Source: Aphodosoma sp045126975
GTDB taxonomy: Bacteria; Bacteroidota; Bacteroidia; Bacteroidales; Paludibacteraceae
Assembly (NCBI GenBank): GCA_045126975.1
Contig: JBGVPL010000013.1
Coordinates: 1-64,000 of the forward strand
Length of the DNA: 64,000 nucleotides
Direction: 5' to 3'
Shown: positions 33,753 through 43,429 of the stretch, in pieces
Numbering within the stretch: the stretch's first letter is position 1
Layout: each line of letters starts with the position of its first letter
The notes under the pieces: generated by a model
Told to the model about the DNA's origin: nothing
What the model saw: the letters and a program-made list of their open reading frames with translations, nothing else
Database searches by the model: none
Program-made: the position numbers and the translations under genes

Positions 33753-34646
33753 TTACAATCTGAGTTTCAACCCTGCAAAGATAGTATCAATGCGGAAATT
33801 AAATACGGCATTCATTTCACCTGCCATACAAAGACCACATTCATCACAGATATTCAAACCTTCACCAGCACAACCCGAACGAGTACCATCAGCATAAATA
33901 AAGTTTGTAACCCAGCAACGACGTTTGAAGTTGTTGTGTTTCATAAGTTTAAGACCCGAAACCGAGTTCATAATAGGATAGCCTTTCTTCTTCATTTCTA
34001 TCACTTTATCAATCACTTCGATACGTTTTTGCTTATCAAGTACCATAGATACTTCTGAGCCTGGGAATGGAGTATAGAAATTGATAGATATTTGTTCGAT
34101 TGCAGGGTTGTTTTTGGCATATTCGATTGTAGGTACTACTGCTTCGTAGTTATATGTGCTAACCACCATATTGACACTAAGGTGTTTATGACCACATGAA
34201 GCAATATTCTCTTCGAGGCGTTTGAATGTACCCTTACCACGAATATACTCGTGATAATCGCCAATACCATCAAGACTCACCCAAATACTATCGGCTTTGC
34301 TACCTTTGAAAGGTAATTGAGCATTAGTAGTGATAGTAGCAGAGAAGAAACCTTCCTCTTTTGCTAAATCGATAAGGTCGTTAATACGATATTCTCCATC
34401 GCGCCAAAGCATTACTTCACCACCTTCGAAATCGACAAAACGAGAGCCAAGCGAATAAGCATAACGAAGTTGCTCACGCACTTGCTCATAAGTCATAATA
34501 TTTGGATTCTCACGTGCATATACAGCACAATGACGACACTTAAGATTACATTTATCACCGATAAACAATACTGTTTGCAATGGGCGTTTACGGCCAAGCA
34601 CTCTTGCGCCGAAAAACCACCAACCGAGATAGAAAAGTTTTTTCAT
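33753..34646 (-). CDS. Radical SAM protein, function unknown
   Basis: A 297-residue enzyme with the radical SAM cluster motif CNLKCRHC near residues 33-40, the GGE-type EGGEVML segment, and a C-terminal Cys cluster (CAGEGLNICDECGLC, near 258-272) suggesting an auxiliary Fe-S site. An N-terminal hydrophobic stretch (FYLGWWFFGARVLG) could touch the membrane. It lies 50 bp downstream of a UbiA-family prenyltransferase on the same strand, so the pair may modify an isoprenoid lipid or quinone (inference). Its leader is a heptamer cassette. Confidence 0.82.
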   Translation of the reverse strand: MKKLFYLGWWFFGARVLGRKRPLQTVLFIGDKCNLKCRHCAVYARENPNIMTYEQVREQLRYAYSLGSRFVDFEGGEVMLWRDGEYRINDLIDLAKEEGFFSATITTNAQLPFKGSKADSIWVSLDGIGDYHEYIRGKGTFKRLEENIASCGHKHLSVNMVVSTYNYEAVVPTIEYAKNNPAIEQISINFYTPFPGSEVSMVLDKQKRIEVIDKVIEMKKKGYPIMNSVSGLKLMKHNNFKRRCWVTNFIYADGTRSGCAGEGLNICDECGLCMAGEMNAVFNFRIDTIFAGLKLRL

Positions 34647-34658
34647 TTGATAGAGTAA

Positions 34659-34703
34659 TAGTAGCGAGTAGCGAGATATGAGACTTACTCGCTACGCTCG
34701 TTA
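34659..34703 (-). repeat. Composite leader cassette before the radical SAM gene
   Basis: Minus strand: AACGAGCGTAGCGAGTAAGT, CTCATATCTCGCTACTCGC, TACTATTACTC, then 10 bp to ATG. Same parts and order as 18713-18768. Confidence 0.7.
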
Positions 34704-35702
34704 TTATAATATAGAAATAACAACATTCACAATCGCCAAAAGGAGGCAGAAGAAAGTAACAAGGTTACGAGCCATAAGCCAATGGAAAAGGAACCAATCG
34801 ACATTATGTTTTTTATATGCTTCCCAATCGCCCATAGGACCCATCCACCAACGTGGAGTCAGGTCTTCTGGTTCATTGTAAACAAACTTCTTCACCGAAA
34901 TCCACAAGAAGAAAGCCAAAGGCAACAATACCGACACGACGAGATATGCCCAATGAAAGAAACCTACAGCTACACCTACGAATATGAATATAAAAGGCAA
35001 AAGAGAAAAGATAGCCAAAGCTGCCAATTCGCATTTTGGAGTACCAAGCACACGAGCAAAGGTCATTTTATCGGCTTTTTCATCAGCCACAATATCAATA
35101 ACCGAGTGAGTATAGACAATATTTGTAACCAACATACCCACTGCAACACTCAAGACAACAATATTCCAATCAAATACGCCACACGCAGCATATTGCATAC
35201 CAATCATCAAAAGGACACCAAACATAAGTCCGATAACCAATTCACCATAACCACGATAACCTAATTTAAGTGGTCCTCCCGAATATGACAAACCAAGTAT
35301 GCCTGCAATAGCCGTAACCAAAGCAATAGGCCAACCTCTAAACCACAATATCACTAAGCCGCAAACAACTGCAATAGAAAGGAATACGATTATTGCATTA
35401 CGCAAATCTTTGATAGTAGCCTGACCAGATGTGATATAAGGATATTTCGACATACGGGCACGGAAACCCTCACCAGCCAAAGCCTCACGTTTTTCGGCAG
35501 AGCCAATTTTATAATCGAAATAGTCATCAGCAAGATTCATTCCCAAATGGGCACAAATAACACCAAACAAAGCCACTAATGCCATCCACCAACAAAAACC
35601 ATCGTGCAAAGCACCTACCGAAATAGCCAACAATGATGGCAAAATACTTTGAGGAAGCGCAATAGAACGCGCATTATCAATCCAAAATTTAACTTTATTC
35701 AT
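34704..35702 (-). CDS. UbiA/MenA-family prenyltransferase
   Basis: A 332-residue membrane protein with eight or nine helices. The first Asp-rich motif NLADDYFDYKIG (about 59-70) and the second DIVADEKADK (about 206-215) bind Mg-diphosphate. The family attaches prenyl chains to aromatic acceptors such as 1,4-dihydroxy-2-naphthoate. Other men genes are absent here and the C-terminal extension (EPEDLTPRWWMGPMGDWEAY) is unusual, so I do not call it menA. The start MNKVKFW at 35702 is preferred over an ATG seven codons upstream. Confidence 0.83.
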   Translation of the reverse strand: MNKVKFWIDNARSIALPQSILPSLLAISVGALHDGFCWWMALVALFGVICAHLGMNLADDYFDYKIGSAEKREALAGEGFRARMSKYPYITSGQATIKDLRNAIIVFLSIAVVCGLVILWFRGWPIALVTAIAGILGLSYSGGPLKLGYRGYGELVIGLMFGVLLMIGMQYAACGVFDWNIVVLSVAVGMLVTNIVYTHSVIDIVADEKADKMTFARVLGTPKCELAALAIFSLLPFIFIFVGVAVGFFHWAYLVVSVLLPLAFFLWISVKKFVYNEPEDLTPRWWMGPMGDWEAYKKHNVDWFLFHWLMARNLVTFFCLLLAIVNVVISIL

Positions 35703-35756
35703 AGTAACAAAAATAGCAAACAAGGTGCATCAAAATAATGCACCTTAATATTATAT

Positions 35757-36569
35757 CTACTCTGATTTATAAGATTTAAAAACATACATTGGTGAAGGAA
35801 TCGTACGCTCAAGCGGTTGCAACAACTCAAGAGTTATTCCACTTTCAACTAAAGCATCATTCACTGTCTTAAATGCAACTTCTGGGGTATTATTCTCTTG
35901 ACTAAGATGACAAAGAAATACGTGCGACAAATTGTCATTAGGATTATCAGCCAAGAATCTTGCAGTATGCTCATTGCACATGTGCCCTACATGCGAACGT
36001 ACACGTTGTTTCAATGGATACGGATATGGTCCATTCTTCAACATATTATCATCATAATTCGCCTCAATCACTAAATAATTAGCTCTCGTAATATGGTCTG
36101 CCGCCTCTTTGCCAATAAATCCAAGGTCTGTAGCAATAACAAAACGTTGATTACCATAAACAAAAGAATAACCCACACAATCCGTAGCATCATGCGACAC
36201 AGGAAATGCTTGAATCGTAAAATCGCGTATTACAATATTATCTCCTTTTTTATAGAATTTATGAGCAGAAACCAATTTTTCAGTCACACGATAATTTCGA
36301 TTTATACCTTTATGCATCTCTGCAGTAACATAAACCGGAATATGATACTTCTCTCCCAAGACACCCACAGCTTTAATATGGTCTGTATGGTCGTGAGTGA
36401 TAAAAATGCCCCAAATATTTTCAAACGAAAGTCCATGTTCCTTTAGCTCGCGTTTCACGGTACGCACCGCTACTCCGGCATCAATCAAGAAACCGTAACT
36501 CGCTGTGCCTATGTAGTAACAATTGCCACTACTGCCGCTACCCATACTAAAAAAACGTAATCTATCCAT
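35757..36569 (-). CDS. MBL-fold metallo-hydrolase (YycJ/WalJ-like)
   Basis: A 270-residue cytoplasmic metallo-beta-lactamase-fold protein. Metal ligands: HDHTDH near residues 59-64, a His in PVSHDATD, and ATDLG (Asp). It begins with the MGSGSSGNCYYI segment typical of the YycJ/WalJ group, thought to be 5'-3' exonucleases or nucleic-acid-linked hydrolases. A -7 box TAACTTTG lies at 36632-36639 on the minus strand; heptamer repeats (TTGAGAG type) fill the leader. Confidence 0.88.
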   Translation of the reverse strand: MDRLRFFSMGSGSSGNCYYIGTASYGFLIDAGVAVRTVKRELKEHGLSFENIWGIFITHDHTDHIKAVGVLGEKYHIPVYVTAEMHKGINRNYRVTEKLVSAHKFYKKGDNIVIRDFTIQAFPVSHDATDCVGYSFVYGNQRFVIATDLGFIGKEAADHITRANYLVIEANYDDNMLKNGPYPYPLKQRVRSHVGHMCNEHTARFLADNPNDNLSHVFLCHLSQENNTPEVAFKTVNDALVESGITLELLQPLERTIPSPMYVFKSYKSE

Positions 36570-36631
36570 CGTAAAAAGTTGAGAGTTGAGAATTGAAAGT
36601 AGAAAGACGAAATATTCATCTTTCCAACTTA

Positions 36632-36639
36632 CAAAGTTA
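36632..36639 (-). promoter_or_regulatory. -7 element for the MBL hydrolase gene
   Basis: TAACTTTG on the minus strand, 63 bp before the start; no clear -33. Confidence 0.45.
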
Positions 36640-36686
36640 TAAAAAAAATATGAATTATGCAGTATAAATCGCTAACTATTTTCATA

Positions 36687-36715
36687 AAAAAACGCTCACT
36701 TTAAGTGAGCGTTTT
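36687..36715 (-). terminator. Terminator of the distal M6 protease gene
   Basis: AAAACGCTCACTT / AAGTGAGCGTTTT, perfect stem with a minimal loop and T-rich exit on the minus strand. Confidence 0.85.
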
Positions 36716-36720
36716 CAATA

Positions 36721-39135
36721 CTATTCATAATAAAGTTTTATCACTTTAGATTTACGTTTAATACCATCATTTGATGCATATTTTAATACATAAACTTTAT
36801 TTGATGCTAATTGAGGCACTTCAACTACATTCGACAAAACAGGCACAGAAGTAATCAAACGACCATCTATAGAATAGATAAATATACTATGATTTTCATC
36901 CACCACAGGAAGATAAATCATATACTTATCACCATCTTTCAACACATCCAACTTACGACTCTCTGCACCGAACCCAGGTAAAGTTGTAACAGCAATTTCA
37001 TTAGAATAATCTGTCACATTCTCATATCGACCATACAAATCTTTATCAGATGCTTTCACACGATATTTATACTCTGTACCACCCAATAAATTTCCAACAG
37101 TAAACTTCATTTGATTAGAATTTTCCGCCAATACAATTTCATCAGTCAAAACAAAATTAGTATCTACACCTTCAACTGAATAAACTGACAACAGATATTC
37201 AGTAGCATCAAAAACAGTATCCCAAACTGCTGTGAACGTATAAGGAGAAACATCTTCAGCTGCGTATGCTGTAGGGGCTATTACATAAACTGGACGAGGA
37301 GCACATCCACGTAAAACAATAGGTTTTTCATAATTCTGAGCAGTCAACAATAATGTCTCAGCAATATAATTCGAATAAGTATATACTTTAGGGGCATATT
37401 TAATTTCAACATTCACATCAATAGTACTATCTGCATCAGCAGCAAACAATAGATTATCTGCAAATTCGTCATCAGTACCAGCCTTACGAATAGAATAATT
37501 AGTAGAATTTAGCATCAACTTTATATCTCCAATAATGCTATCTCCTTTTATATTCAAAGTTTTTATTTGTTCCTCGCCAAGAATAGCACTAAAAGCATGC
37601 AAATCATCACCTTCAAACCTAAAAACAGGATTAAGTATAGGAGTACCATAAACAAAAGTAATCAATCTATCGTTTTCGGTAATCTGAGAAAGTCCTTTAT
37701 CTAAAACAGTACCACCACGCAACTTAAACTGATAATCAGTAACTTTTCCCTTACCAGGGAAGGTATTATAAACAGGAACATCTGTACCTCTTTCAGCACA
37801 ACATATCTCAACCCCCATGCTATTCGCAATATTATTCACGGTATTTTCATCCCATTTTCTAACATTATAGGACACTCTTGTTATCAACATTCCCTGAGCA
37901 GGAACACCATCATGCTCGAGTTTTTGACGATTTTCAATCAAAAAGAACTCTTTAGGATTAGGATTAACACCATCCATATTATGAGTAGTTTCAGCAACCA
38001 AATATGCCGAATTACTAATAGATAATGGTTCTAATTCTAACTTTGCATCAACAGATAGTTGCTTAGGTTGTAACCAACCAAGATAAAAACGCTCATAGGC
38101 TGAATAAGTAGGTGGTGTGCGACCATTACTATTATAAGAACCATTATCCATAACATCCCATGCGCCCAAGGTTTTATGTCCCGCATAATTTGTTGAATAC
38201 AAATCCGGCAAAGATAATACGTGCCCAAATTCGTGAACAAATGTACCAATCCCACACATATCTCCTCCACTATTACCCCTAAGTTCTGATGTACAAGCAT
38301 AATCACCTAAACGAACACCATCAAATTCAACTTGTGAAACAATATAAGAACGATGAGGCCAAATGGTACTTGCACCACCACCTTCGGCTTGATTATAACC
38401 TGCATAATAGACAAAAACATTATCTACATAACCATCACCATTTTCATCAAAATCAGTAAAATCAATATCTGCATCAGCTGCCGTACATGCATCAACAATT
38501 AAATTTCCAGGACGTTTATCATGAACATCTCCATCTTCCTCTCCATAGAATTTCATATCATTAGGCAAATCGTATGGGCCTACTACAACAAATTCAGGAT
38601 CAAAAATAGCATTCGATGCACGACGAAAATAATCACGTGCCGAACCAGTTGCCCCATTTTCAGAATAATTATTCTTATTCAATAAATCAGAAAAATCTTT
38701 ATATGCTGTCTCTGATTTAAAAGAACGATCACTATAATTAACCAAAATAACAAGACTTTTAGGAGAGCCAGTCAATGGATAACCTTTATTACTCGATGCT
38801 CGTTCTACTCTCAAATAATTATCATAAGAGCGAATAGCGACTATACTATCTAAAAATGATTTAACCTCAGAATACTTAGTAAAAGCATTAGGCGAAGGCA
38901 TAATTTGTGCAGTAACAACATCTAACTCAGCATTTACTAACAAACCTTTATCATTATATGACAACAAAAAACCATCTTCCGAAACCATATAGGAATAATA
39001 TTCATCCCCATACAAATAATAATTCACAACCGAACCATCAGGTTGCATTGCTGTTATCAACCCTGGATAAGCAGGAACAGAATAAACAACTAATGAAGAT
39101 ATAAATAACAATAAAGAAATAACTATTTTTTTCAT
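36721..39135 (-). CDS. M6-family secreted metalloprotease, paralogue 1
   Basis: An 804-residue protein from MKKIVISLL (signal peptide to about residue 19). Zinc site HEFGH in GTFVHEFGHVLSLPD near residue 300, with the calcium-type DENGDGYVDNVFVYYAGYN segment before it, as in immune-inhibitor-A-like peptidases. Beta-rich C-terminal domains include a fibronectin III-like part and a T9SS-like sorting domain (FIYSIDGRLITSV, ending KVIKLYYE). Paralogous along its length to the gene at 39187. An upstream in-frame ATG would add residues read from a palindrome (SRDAIYCVS) and is rejected. Confidence 0.9.
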   Translation of the reverse strand: MKKIVISLLLFISSLVVYSVPAYPGLITAMQPDGSVVNYYLYGDEYYSYMVSEDGFLLSYNDKGLLVNAELDVVTAQIMPSPNAFTKYSEVKSFLDSIVAIRSYDNYLRVERASSNKGYPLTGSPKSLVILVNYSDRSFKSETAYKDFSDLLNKNNYSENGATGSARDYFRRASNAIFDPEFVVVGPYDLPNDMKFYGEEDGDVHDKRPGNLIVDACTAADADIDFTDFDENGDGYVDNVFVYYAGYNQAEGGGASTIWPHRSYIVSQVEFDGVRLGDYACTSELRGNSGGDMCGIGTFVHEFGHVLSLPDLYSTNYAGHKTLGAWDVMDNGSYNSNGRTPPTYSAYERFYLGWLQPKQLSVDAKLELEPLSISNSAYLVAETTHNMDGVNPNPKEFFLIENRQKLEHDGVPAQGMLITRVSYNVRKWDENTVNNIANSMGVEICCAERGTDVPVYNTFPGKGKVTDYQFKLRGGTVLDKGLSQITENDRLITFVYGTPILNPVFRFEGDDLHAFSAILGEEQIKTLNIKGDSIIGDIKLMLNSTNYSIRKAGTDDEFADNLLFAADADSTIDVNVEIKYAPKVYTYSNYIAETLLLTAQNYEKPIVLRGCAPRPVYVIAPTAYAAEDVSPYTFTAVWDTVFDATEYLLSVYSVEGVDTNFVLTDEIVLAENSNQMKFTVGNLLGGTEYKYRVKASDKDLYGRYENVTDYSNEIAVTTLPGFGAESRKLDVLKDGDKYMIYLPVVDENHSIFIYSIDGRLITSVPVLSNVVEVPQLASNKVYVLKYASNDGIKRKSKVIKLYYE

Positions 39136-39153
39136 ACTCTGTAAATTACAAAG

Positions 39154-39177
39154 AGAGACGCAATATATTGCGTCTCT
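39154..39177. repeat. GAGACGCAA palindrome between the two M6 genes
   Basis: Perfect AGAGACGCAATA/TATTGCGTCTCT in the 51-bp gap between the paralogues. Confidence 0.85.
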
Positions 39178-39186
39178 ACTCATTTA

Positions 39187-42060
39187 TCAATAAAATATTT
39201 TAGCAACTTTATCTTTTCTTCTTACTTTATCTTTTTCTGAATACTTTATTATATAAATTTTACCATCTTCCAATTTAGGCAATACAACCTCTTGCTCATT
39301 CGGAGTAATAACATCAACTAATTGACCCTCGATAGTATAAATATACAAATAATAATTTGGTTTTGGAGTAGCCTCAAGGTCAACAATAACAGAACCATCA
39401 GTTGCAATAGAGACCTTTAAATCATTTTCTGCTTTTTGTTTTTCAATAACGACCTTAATTTCATTAGAGTAATCTGTAATATTCTCTTCGATTTTAGGGT
39501 TTTCTTCATCTTTATCCGAAGCTTGTACTCTGTAATAATATACTCTATCCTCAACTAAACCACCGATAACCATAGCAGTATCATAAGCTTCATATTTCTC
39601 TAATTTGAAATTTGCTGTTTTATTACATTCCGCAGTGAAATCATCGAATGTAATACCACCTGTACCAGTATTAATCTCATAATAAAGTTTGAATTGTTGG
39701 CATTCAATATCACCTAATTCAAATTCCATTATATCACCTTTGACCTGCGCTGTAATATCGAAAGTTTTCAAAGAAACCCATTCATTATTTACCAAACCAT
39801 CAAGATGCAATACGCCAATAGTATTCATAGAACGAACCCAGAAAGAAACTTTGTTGATTGGGAAGAAATATTTTTTAGTCCACAATGTATCTGTTTCATT
39901 TTTGAAATATATAGAAGGTCTTGATTCTCCATATTGTTGACGATTAGTCTCTTTAAAGTTAGCCGTCCAACCTTCTGTCATCTCATCAGAGCCAAAAGCA
40001 TCAAATCCTTCAATCTCAACCGATTTTGTATTACTTATCTCATAAACTGACAAGTAATATAAAGTAGCAAATTCTTGATGAGCCCAATGTGCACAGAAAG
40101 ATTTTTCTGTGATATCTTTAGCTTCGTATGCTACAGGAGGATAAACCTTGACTGCCTTAGGAGCTTCACCAGACAAATCATAATAGATAATATAATTATC
40201 AGACTCAACAATAAGTTTATCTTCAAATATTTCTCCATTAGATAATCTTCTTGGTTTATATTGAATTTCCACATTACACTTGAATGTAGAATCTTCTTTT
40301 ACATCAATAGTAAACTCACGAGAGAATCCAGCATCAGAATCAGCATCTTTAATCATAAAATGATAACCTGATTGCATTTTGAATTCAACCTTTCCTACAA
40401 TATTACGTCCTAATATTTCCACTACACGATTTTGTACTTCTCCAAACGGAACATTAAAATATGAAATATCACCATTCTTAGAGATATAAGGAGTAGTTGG
40501 AGTCTCACCATAGACAAAAGATATAACTTTAGTAGAATCATGTTCAATAATACTTGTCAATGGATCAGGGAATTGATAACCATCTTTCATAGTCAAGAAA
40601 CAAGTACGCACTTCACTTTTGCCAGGGAAAGTATTATATTCAGGCATTTTAGTATTTTCTGCGGCACAAACAATTTGTGCACCCATATCATCAGCCTTGT
40701 TGTTAGGAGTGTTATTCAACCAAGAAGATTTATTATAATCGATATGAGTAACAAGCAAACCATGACCTGGCAAACCAACCGAGTCCCAACCAATATGTTG
40801 ACGGTTTTCAATCATAAAGAATTCATTTGGATTTGGAGATGCCCCATTCATATTATGAGGTTCTTTCGACAAAATATAAGCTGTATTCGAAGTAATCAAA
40901 GGCTCAACCTCAGTAACACCTTTTTCTAAAACAATAGGAGTCAACCAACCCAAAAAGAAACGCTCATAAGAAGAATATGCAGGAGGTGTTTTACCGCCAT
41001 TATTATATGGACCATTATCCATTGCATCCCAAGAACCAAGAGTAGGTTCCTCGTGACCATAATCTGTAACATAGAAGTCTGGCAAACCGAGTACGTGACC
41101 AAATTCGTGACAAAAAGTACCTATACCACACATTGTTGTTCCTTTATTACCTTTCAACTCAGAAGTACAAGCATAGTCATACAAACGAACACCATCGAAC
41201 TCTTGAGTAGATACTATAGCTGAACGGTGAGGCCAAATAGAACTTTCTGGACCACCTTCGGCTTCATTATAACCCGCATAATAAACAAAAACATTATCTA
41301 CTTTACCATTACCATCTGTATCATACTCTGAAAAATCAACGCCATCCTCATCAGCAAGACGACACGCATCAATCACAAATTTCTGAGCATTAGCATCTCC
41401 ATAAGCTCCATTTTTACCATAATATTCCATTGTTTGAGGCAAAGTATATGGTCCTACAATCACAAACTCAGGAGAGAATTGGCCAAAAGAAGAAGCTTCA
41501 AAAAAGTCATTAGCCGAACCTGTACCTCCATTTGCAGCGTATCCTTTTTGATTCAATAAAGAATCAAAACTTTCACGAGGATACATAAATTCTACATTTT
41601 GAAAATTAACAAGAATAACCAAACTTGTAGGTCTGCCTTGCAAAGGGTATCTTTGAACAGGAACTTCACCTTCCGATTGTACACGCTGAGCTCTATGTTG
41701 TTGTGCACGATTTGCAACAACATCTAAATCATTCAGCATCTCAGATGCTTTCAATGCATTTTTTAAGTATCTTTTTTCTTTAGCTGTACGATTTGCAATA
41801 TTCATCACCTTCAATCCAACTGGAACTATTTGCATATCTTGATTAAATTCTGCATATTCCAAAATATTATCAGCATTAAACGCTACCAAATAGCCATCTT
41901 CAGAGGTCATAAAATGAAAATTTTCATCACCTCGCATATAATAACTGATAGTTGTACCATCAGGCTGTGTTTTAGTTATCAAACCAGGATAAGCTGGGAC
42001 AGCATATAATGCAACTGATAATGAGAAAAATAAGAATAAAAAAGATAAGATTTTTTTCAT
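39187..42060 (-). CDS. M6-family secreted metalloprotease, paralogue 2
   Basis: A 957-residue protein with signal peptide (to about residue 20, ALYAVPAYPG). Zinc motif in GTFCHEFGHVLGLPD near residue 316; catalytic Glu present. Compared with paralogue 1 it carries an extra beta-sandwich domain before the C-terminus (about 690-800: WTANFKETNRQQYGES, GVLHLDGLVNNEWVSL, TGGITFDDFTAEC). Ends with a T9SS-like domain (YIYTIEGQLVDVI, ending KVAKIFY). Probably degrades host or dietary protein, alongside the SusC/D uptake pair upstream (inference). Confidence 0.92.
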   Translation of the reverse strand: MKKILSFLFLFFSLSVALYAVPAYPGLITKTQPDGTTISYYMRGDENFHFMTSEDGYLVAFNADNILEYAEFNQDMQIVPVGLKVMNIANRTAKEKRYLKNALKASEMLNDLDVVANRAQQHRAQRVQSEGEVPVQRYPLQGRPTSLVILVNFQNVEFMYPRESFDSLLNQKGYAANGGTGSANDFFEASSFGQFSPEFVIVGPYTLPQTMEYYGKNGAYGDANAQKFVIDACRLADEDGVDFSEYDTDGNGKVDNVFVYYAGYNEAEGGPESSIWPHRSAIVSTQEFDGVRLYDYACTSELKGNKGTTMCGIGTFCHEFGHVLGLPDFYVTDYGHEEPTLGSWDAMDNGPYNNGGKTPPAYSSYERFFLGWLTPIVLEKGVTEVEPLITSNTAYILSKEPHNMNGASPNPNEFFMIENRQHIGWDSVGLPGHGLLVTHIDYNKSSWLNNTPNNKADDMGAQIVCAAENTKMPEYNTFPGKSEVRTCFLTMKDGYQFPDPLTSIIEHDSTKVISFVYGETPTTPYISKNGDISYFNVPFGEVQNRVVEILGRNIVGKVEFKMQSGYHFMIKDADSDAGFSREFTIDVKEDSTFKCNVEIQYKPRRLSNGEIFEDKLIVESDNYIIYYDLSGEAPKAVKVYPPVAYEAKDITEKSFCAHWAHQEFATLYYLSVYEISNTKSVEIEGFDAFGSDEMTEGWTANFKETNRQQYGESRPSIYFKNETDTLWTKKYFFPINKVSFWVRSMNTIGVLHLDGLVNNEWVSLKTFDITAQVKGDIMEFELGDIECQQFKLYYEINTGTGGITFDDFTAECNKTANFKLEKYEAYDTAMVIGGLVEDRVYYYRVQASDKDEENPKIEENITDYSNEIKVVIEKQKAENDLKVSIATDGSVIVDLEATPKPNYYLYIYTIEGQLVDVITPNEQEVVLPKLEDGKIYIIKYSEKDKVRRKDKVAKIFY

Positions 42061-42099
42061 AATTAATAGATATAAGATTGATTAGTTTGTAATAACACG

Positions 42100-42131
42100 C
42101 AAAGATAATGAAAAAAATTTTATTACACAAA
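42100..42131 (-). promoter_or_regulatory. Promoter of the M6 protease pair
   Basis: Minus strand: TTTG (42128-42131), 20-bp spacer, TATCTTTG (42100-42107), 40 bp before the start codon. Confidence 0.75.
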
Positions 42132-42166
42132 TTATTATTCCACAAATTAAATAAAAGATAAAAAAA

Positions 42167-42192
42167 AGTCCGCTAATTGTTATTAGCGGACT
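42167..42192 (-). terminator. Terminator of the lipoprotein / SusCD unit
   Basis: AGTCCGCTAAT / ATTAGCGGACT, 11-bp perfect stem, 4-nt loop, T run on the minus strand. Confidence 0.85.
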
Positions 42193-42215
42193 AAAATTCA
42201 GTTATAATTCAAATA

Positions 42216-43400
42216 TTATTTTTGAAATGCAACTTTCAAAGAAGAGAACAAAGCTCTGTTAACAGAAAGTTGTTTTTGGAATGCTGCGAAAGGAACAGCA
42301 CCAAATTCTTTAGCACGAGCTTGAACTTCACTTGGTTCTTCTTCTGTTCTTGGTTCTCCGTAAGTATAAGTTCTTTCAACGAAAGTACCCATTTCGAGAG
42401 GCCATACGAATGTTTCATATTCTTCACCTGTTTCAGAATCTGTAGCCATTTCTGTTGCAAAACCGTATGCGTATGGTTTTTCAAACAATTTGAGTTGGAA
42501 TTCATAGAAGTCAAGGTCGTAATTTCCTTTTGAACCACATTCGAGACCTGCACCTCCTACGAGATAACCACCTTCAACAACTTGTTGATATTCGAAGTTT
42601 ACATAAGCAACATAAGAATCGAGGTCTCCCAACCAATAACCATTTTCTTCTACATAAGCTTCAGCTTCTTCATCTTTCTCTTCAAATAACAAACCATAAA
42701 CTGTAAGATATTTTTCTTCATCGAAGTGAGTGTAAGTTGCCATGTGAGGAACAATGCGTTTTTCACCATCAACTTCCATACAATATTCTTCTTCAACATC
42801 AGAGAAAGCATAACCACCGAGAGAATAAGCTACATTACCACCCAACTCAGCGTCATAACAAACAGCGATAGCAGTATTCATAATCAACATATAATCGTCA
42901 TCACCTACAAGGCTATTTTCTTGGATATACATTGATTCTGGCAAAATATAATAAGTTACAGCATAAATAGTATCGTTTTCGCCATCTTCGTTAGAATCTA
43001 TACCATCGATTTGATAGAAGTTTTCATCCATACCCATAAGTGCCATAGTGTAGAATTTAAGAGCATCGAAAGGAGAAACAACATTTACTTTAGCAGTAGC
43101 AGAAATAGTAGTACCTTCGATAGTAGCTGTGATAGTAGCTTCACCAGCGGCAATACCAACTACATTACCTTTAGTATCAACTGTAGCAACAGCTTCGTTG
43201 CTTGATTTCCAGTTCACTGTATAAATAGCATCAGTTGCTGGAGAAACTGTAGTTTTAATTTTCTTTTCAGCACCAATTTTAAGTTCAAAATTGTTTGGAT
43301 TGAGAGTCAAAGAGTCGATTTCTACAGACTCTGGTGTTTTTTCACCACAAGCAGTGAAAAGCACAACAACAGCCATTAAAAACAAAGCGATTTTTTTCAT
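42216..43400 (-). CDS. Lipoprotein with Big_2 Ig-like domain, SusCD-linked
   Basis: A 394-residue protein. Lipobox LFTAC (Cys18). Big_2 domain at about 30-108 (DSLTLNPNNFELKIGAEKKI, SSNEAVATVDTKGNVVGIAAG). The remaining 280 residues are acidic and beta-rich, with no match I recognise. It sits 29 bp after the SusD stop, so it is probably the third gene of the SusC-SusD operon, in the place where surface glycan- or ligand-binding lipoproteins usually occur. Similar in size and layout to the lipoprotein at 14081. Confidence 0.85.
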   Translation of the reverse strand: MKKIALFLMAVVVLFTACGEKTPESVEIDSLTLNPNNFELKIGAEKKIKTTVSPATDAIYTVNWKSSNEAVATVDTKGNVVGIAAGEATITATIEGTTISATAKVNVVSPFDALKFYTMALMGMDENFYQIDGIDSNEDGENDTIYAVTYYILPESMYIQENSLVGDDDYMLIMNTAIAVCYDAELGGNVAYSLGGYAFSDVEEEYCMEVDGEKRIVPHMATYTHFDEEKYLTVYGLLFEEKDEEAEAYVEENGYWLGDLDSYVAYVNFEYQQVVEGGYLVGGAGLECGSKGNYDLDFYEFQLKLFEKPYAYGFATEMATDSETGEEYETFVWPLEMGTFVERTYTYGEPRTEEEPSEVQARAKEFGAVPFAAFQKQLSVNRALFSSLKVAFQK

Positions 43401-43429
43401 AATTTTTCTATTTTTTAAATTAATATTAA

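Noticed and set aside
34704..35702. Naming the UbiA-family gene menA
   Set aside because: No menaquinone gene neighbours and an atypical C-terminal extension; substrate cannot be decided from sequence.
39136..39183. Extended start of M6 protease 1 (MSRDAIYCVS...)
   Set aside because: The extra residues are read from the intergenic palindrome; the signal peptide begins at MKKIVISLL.
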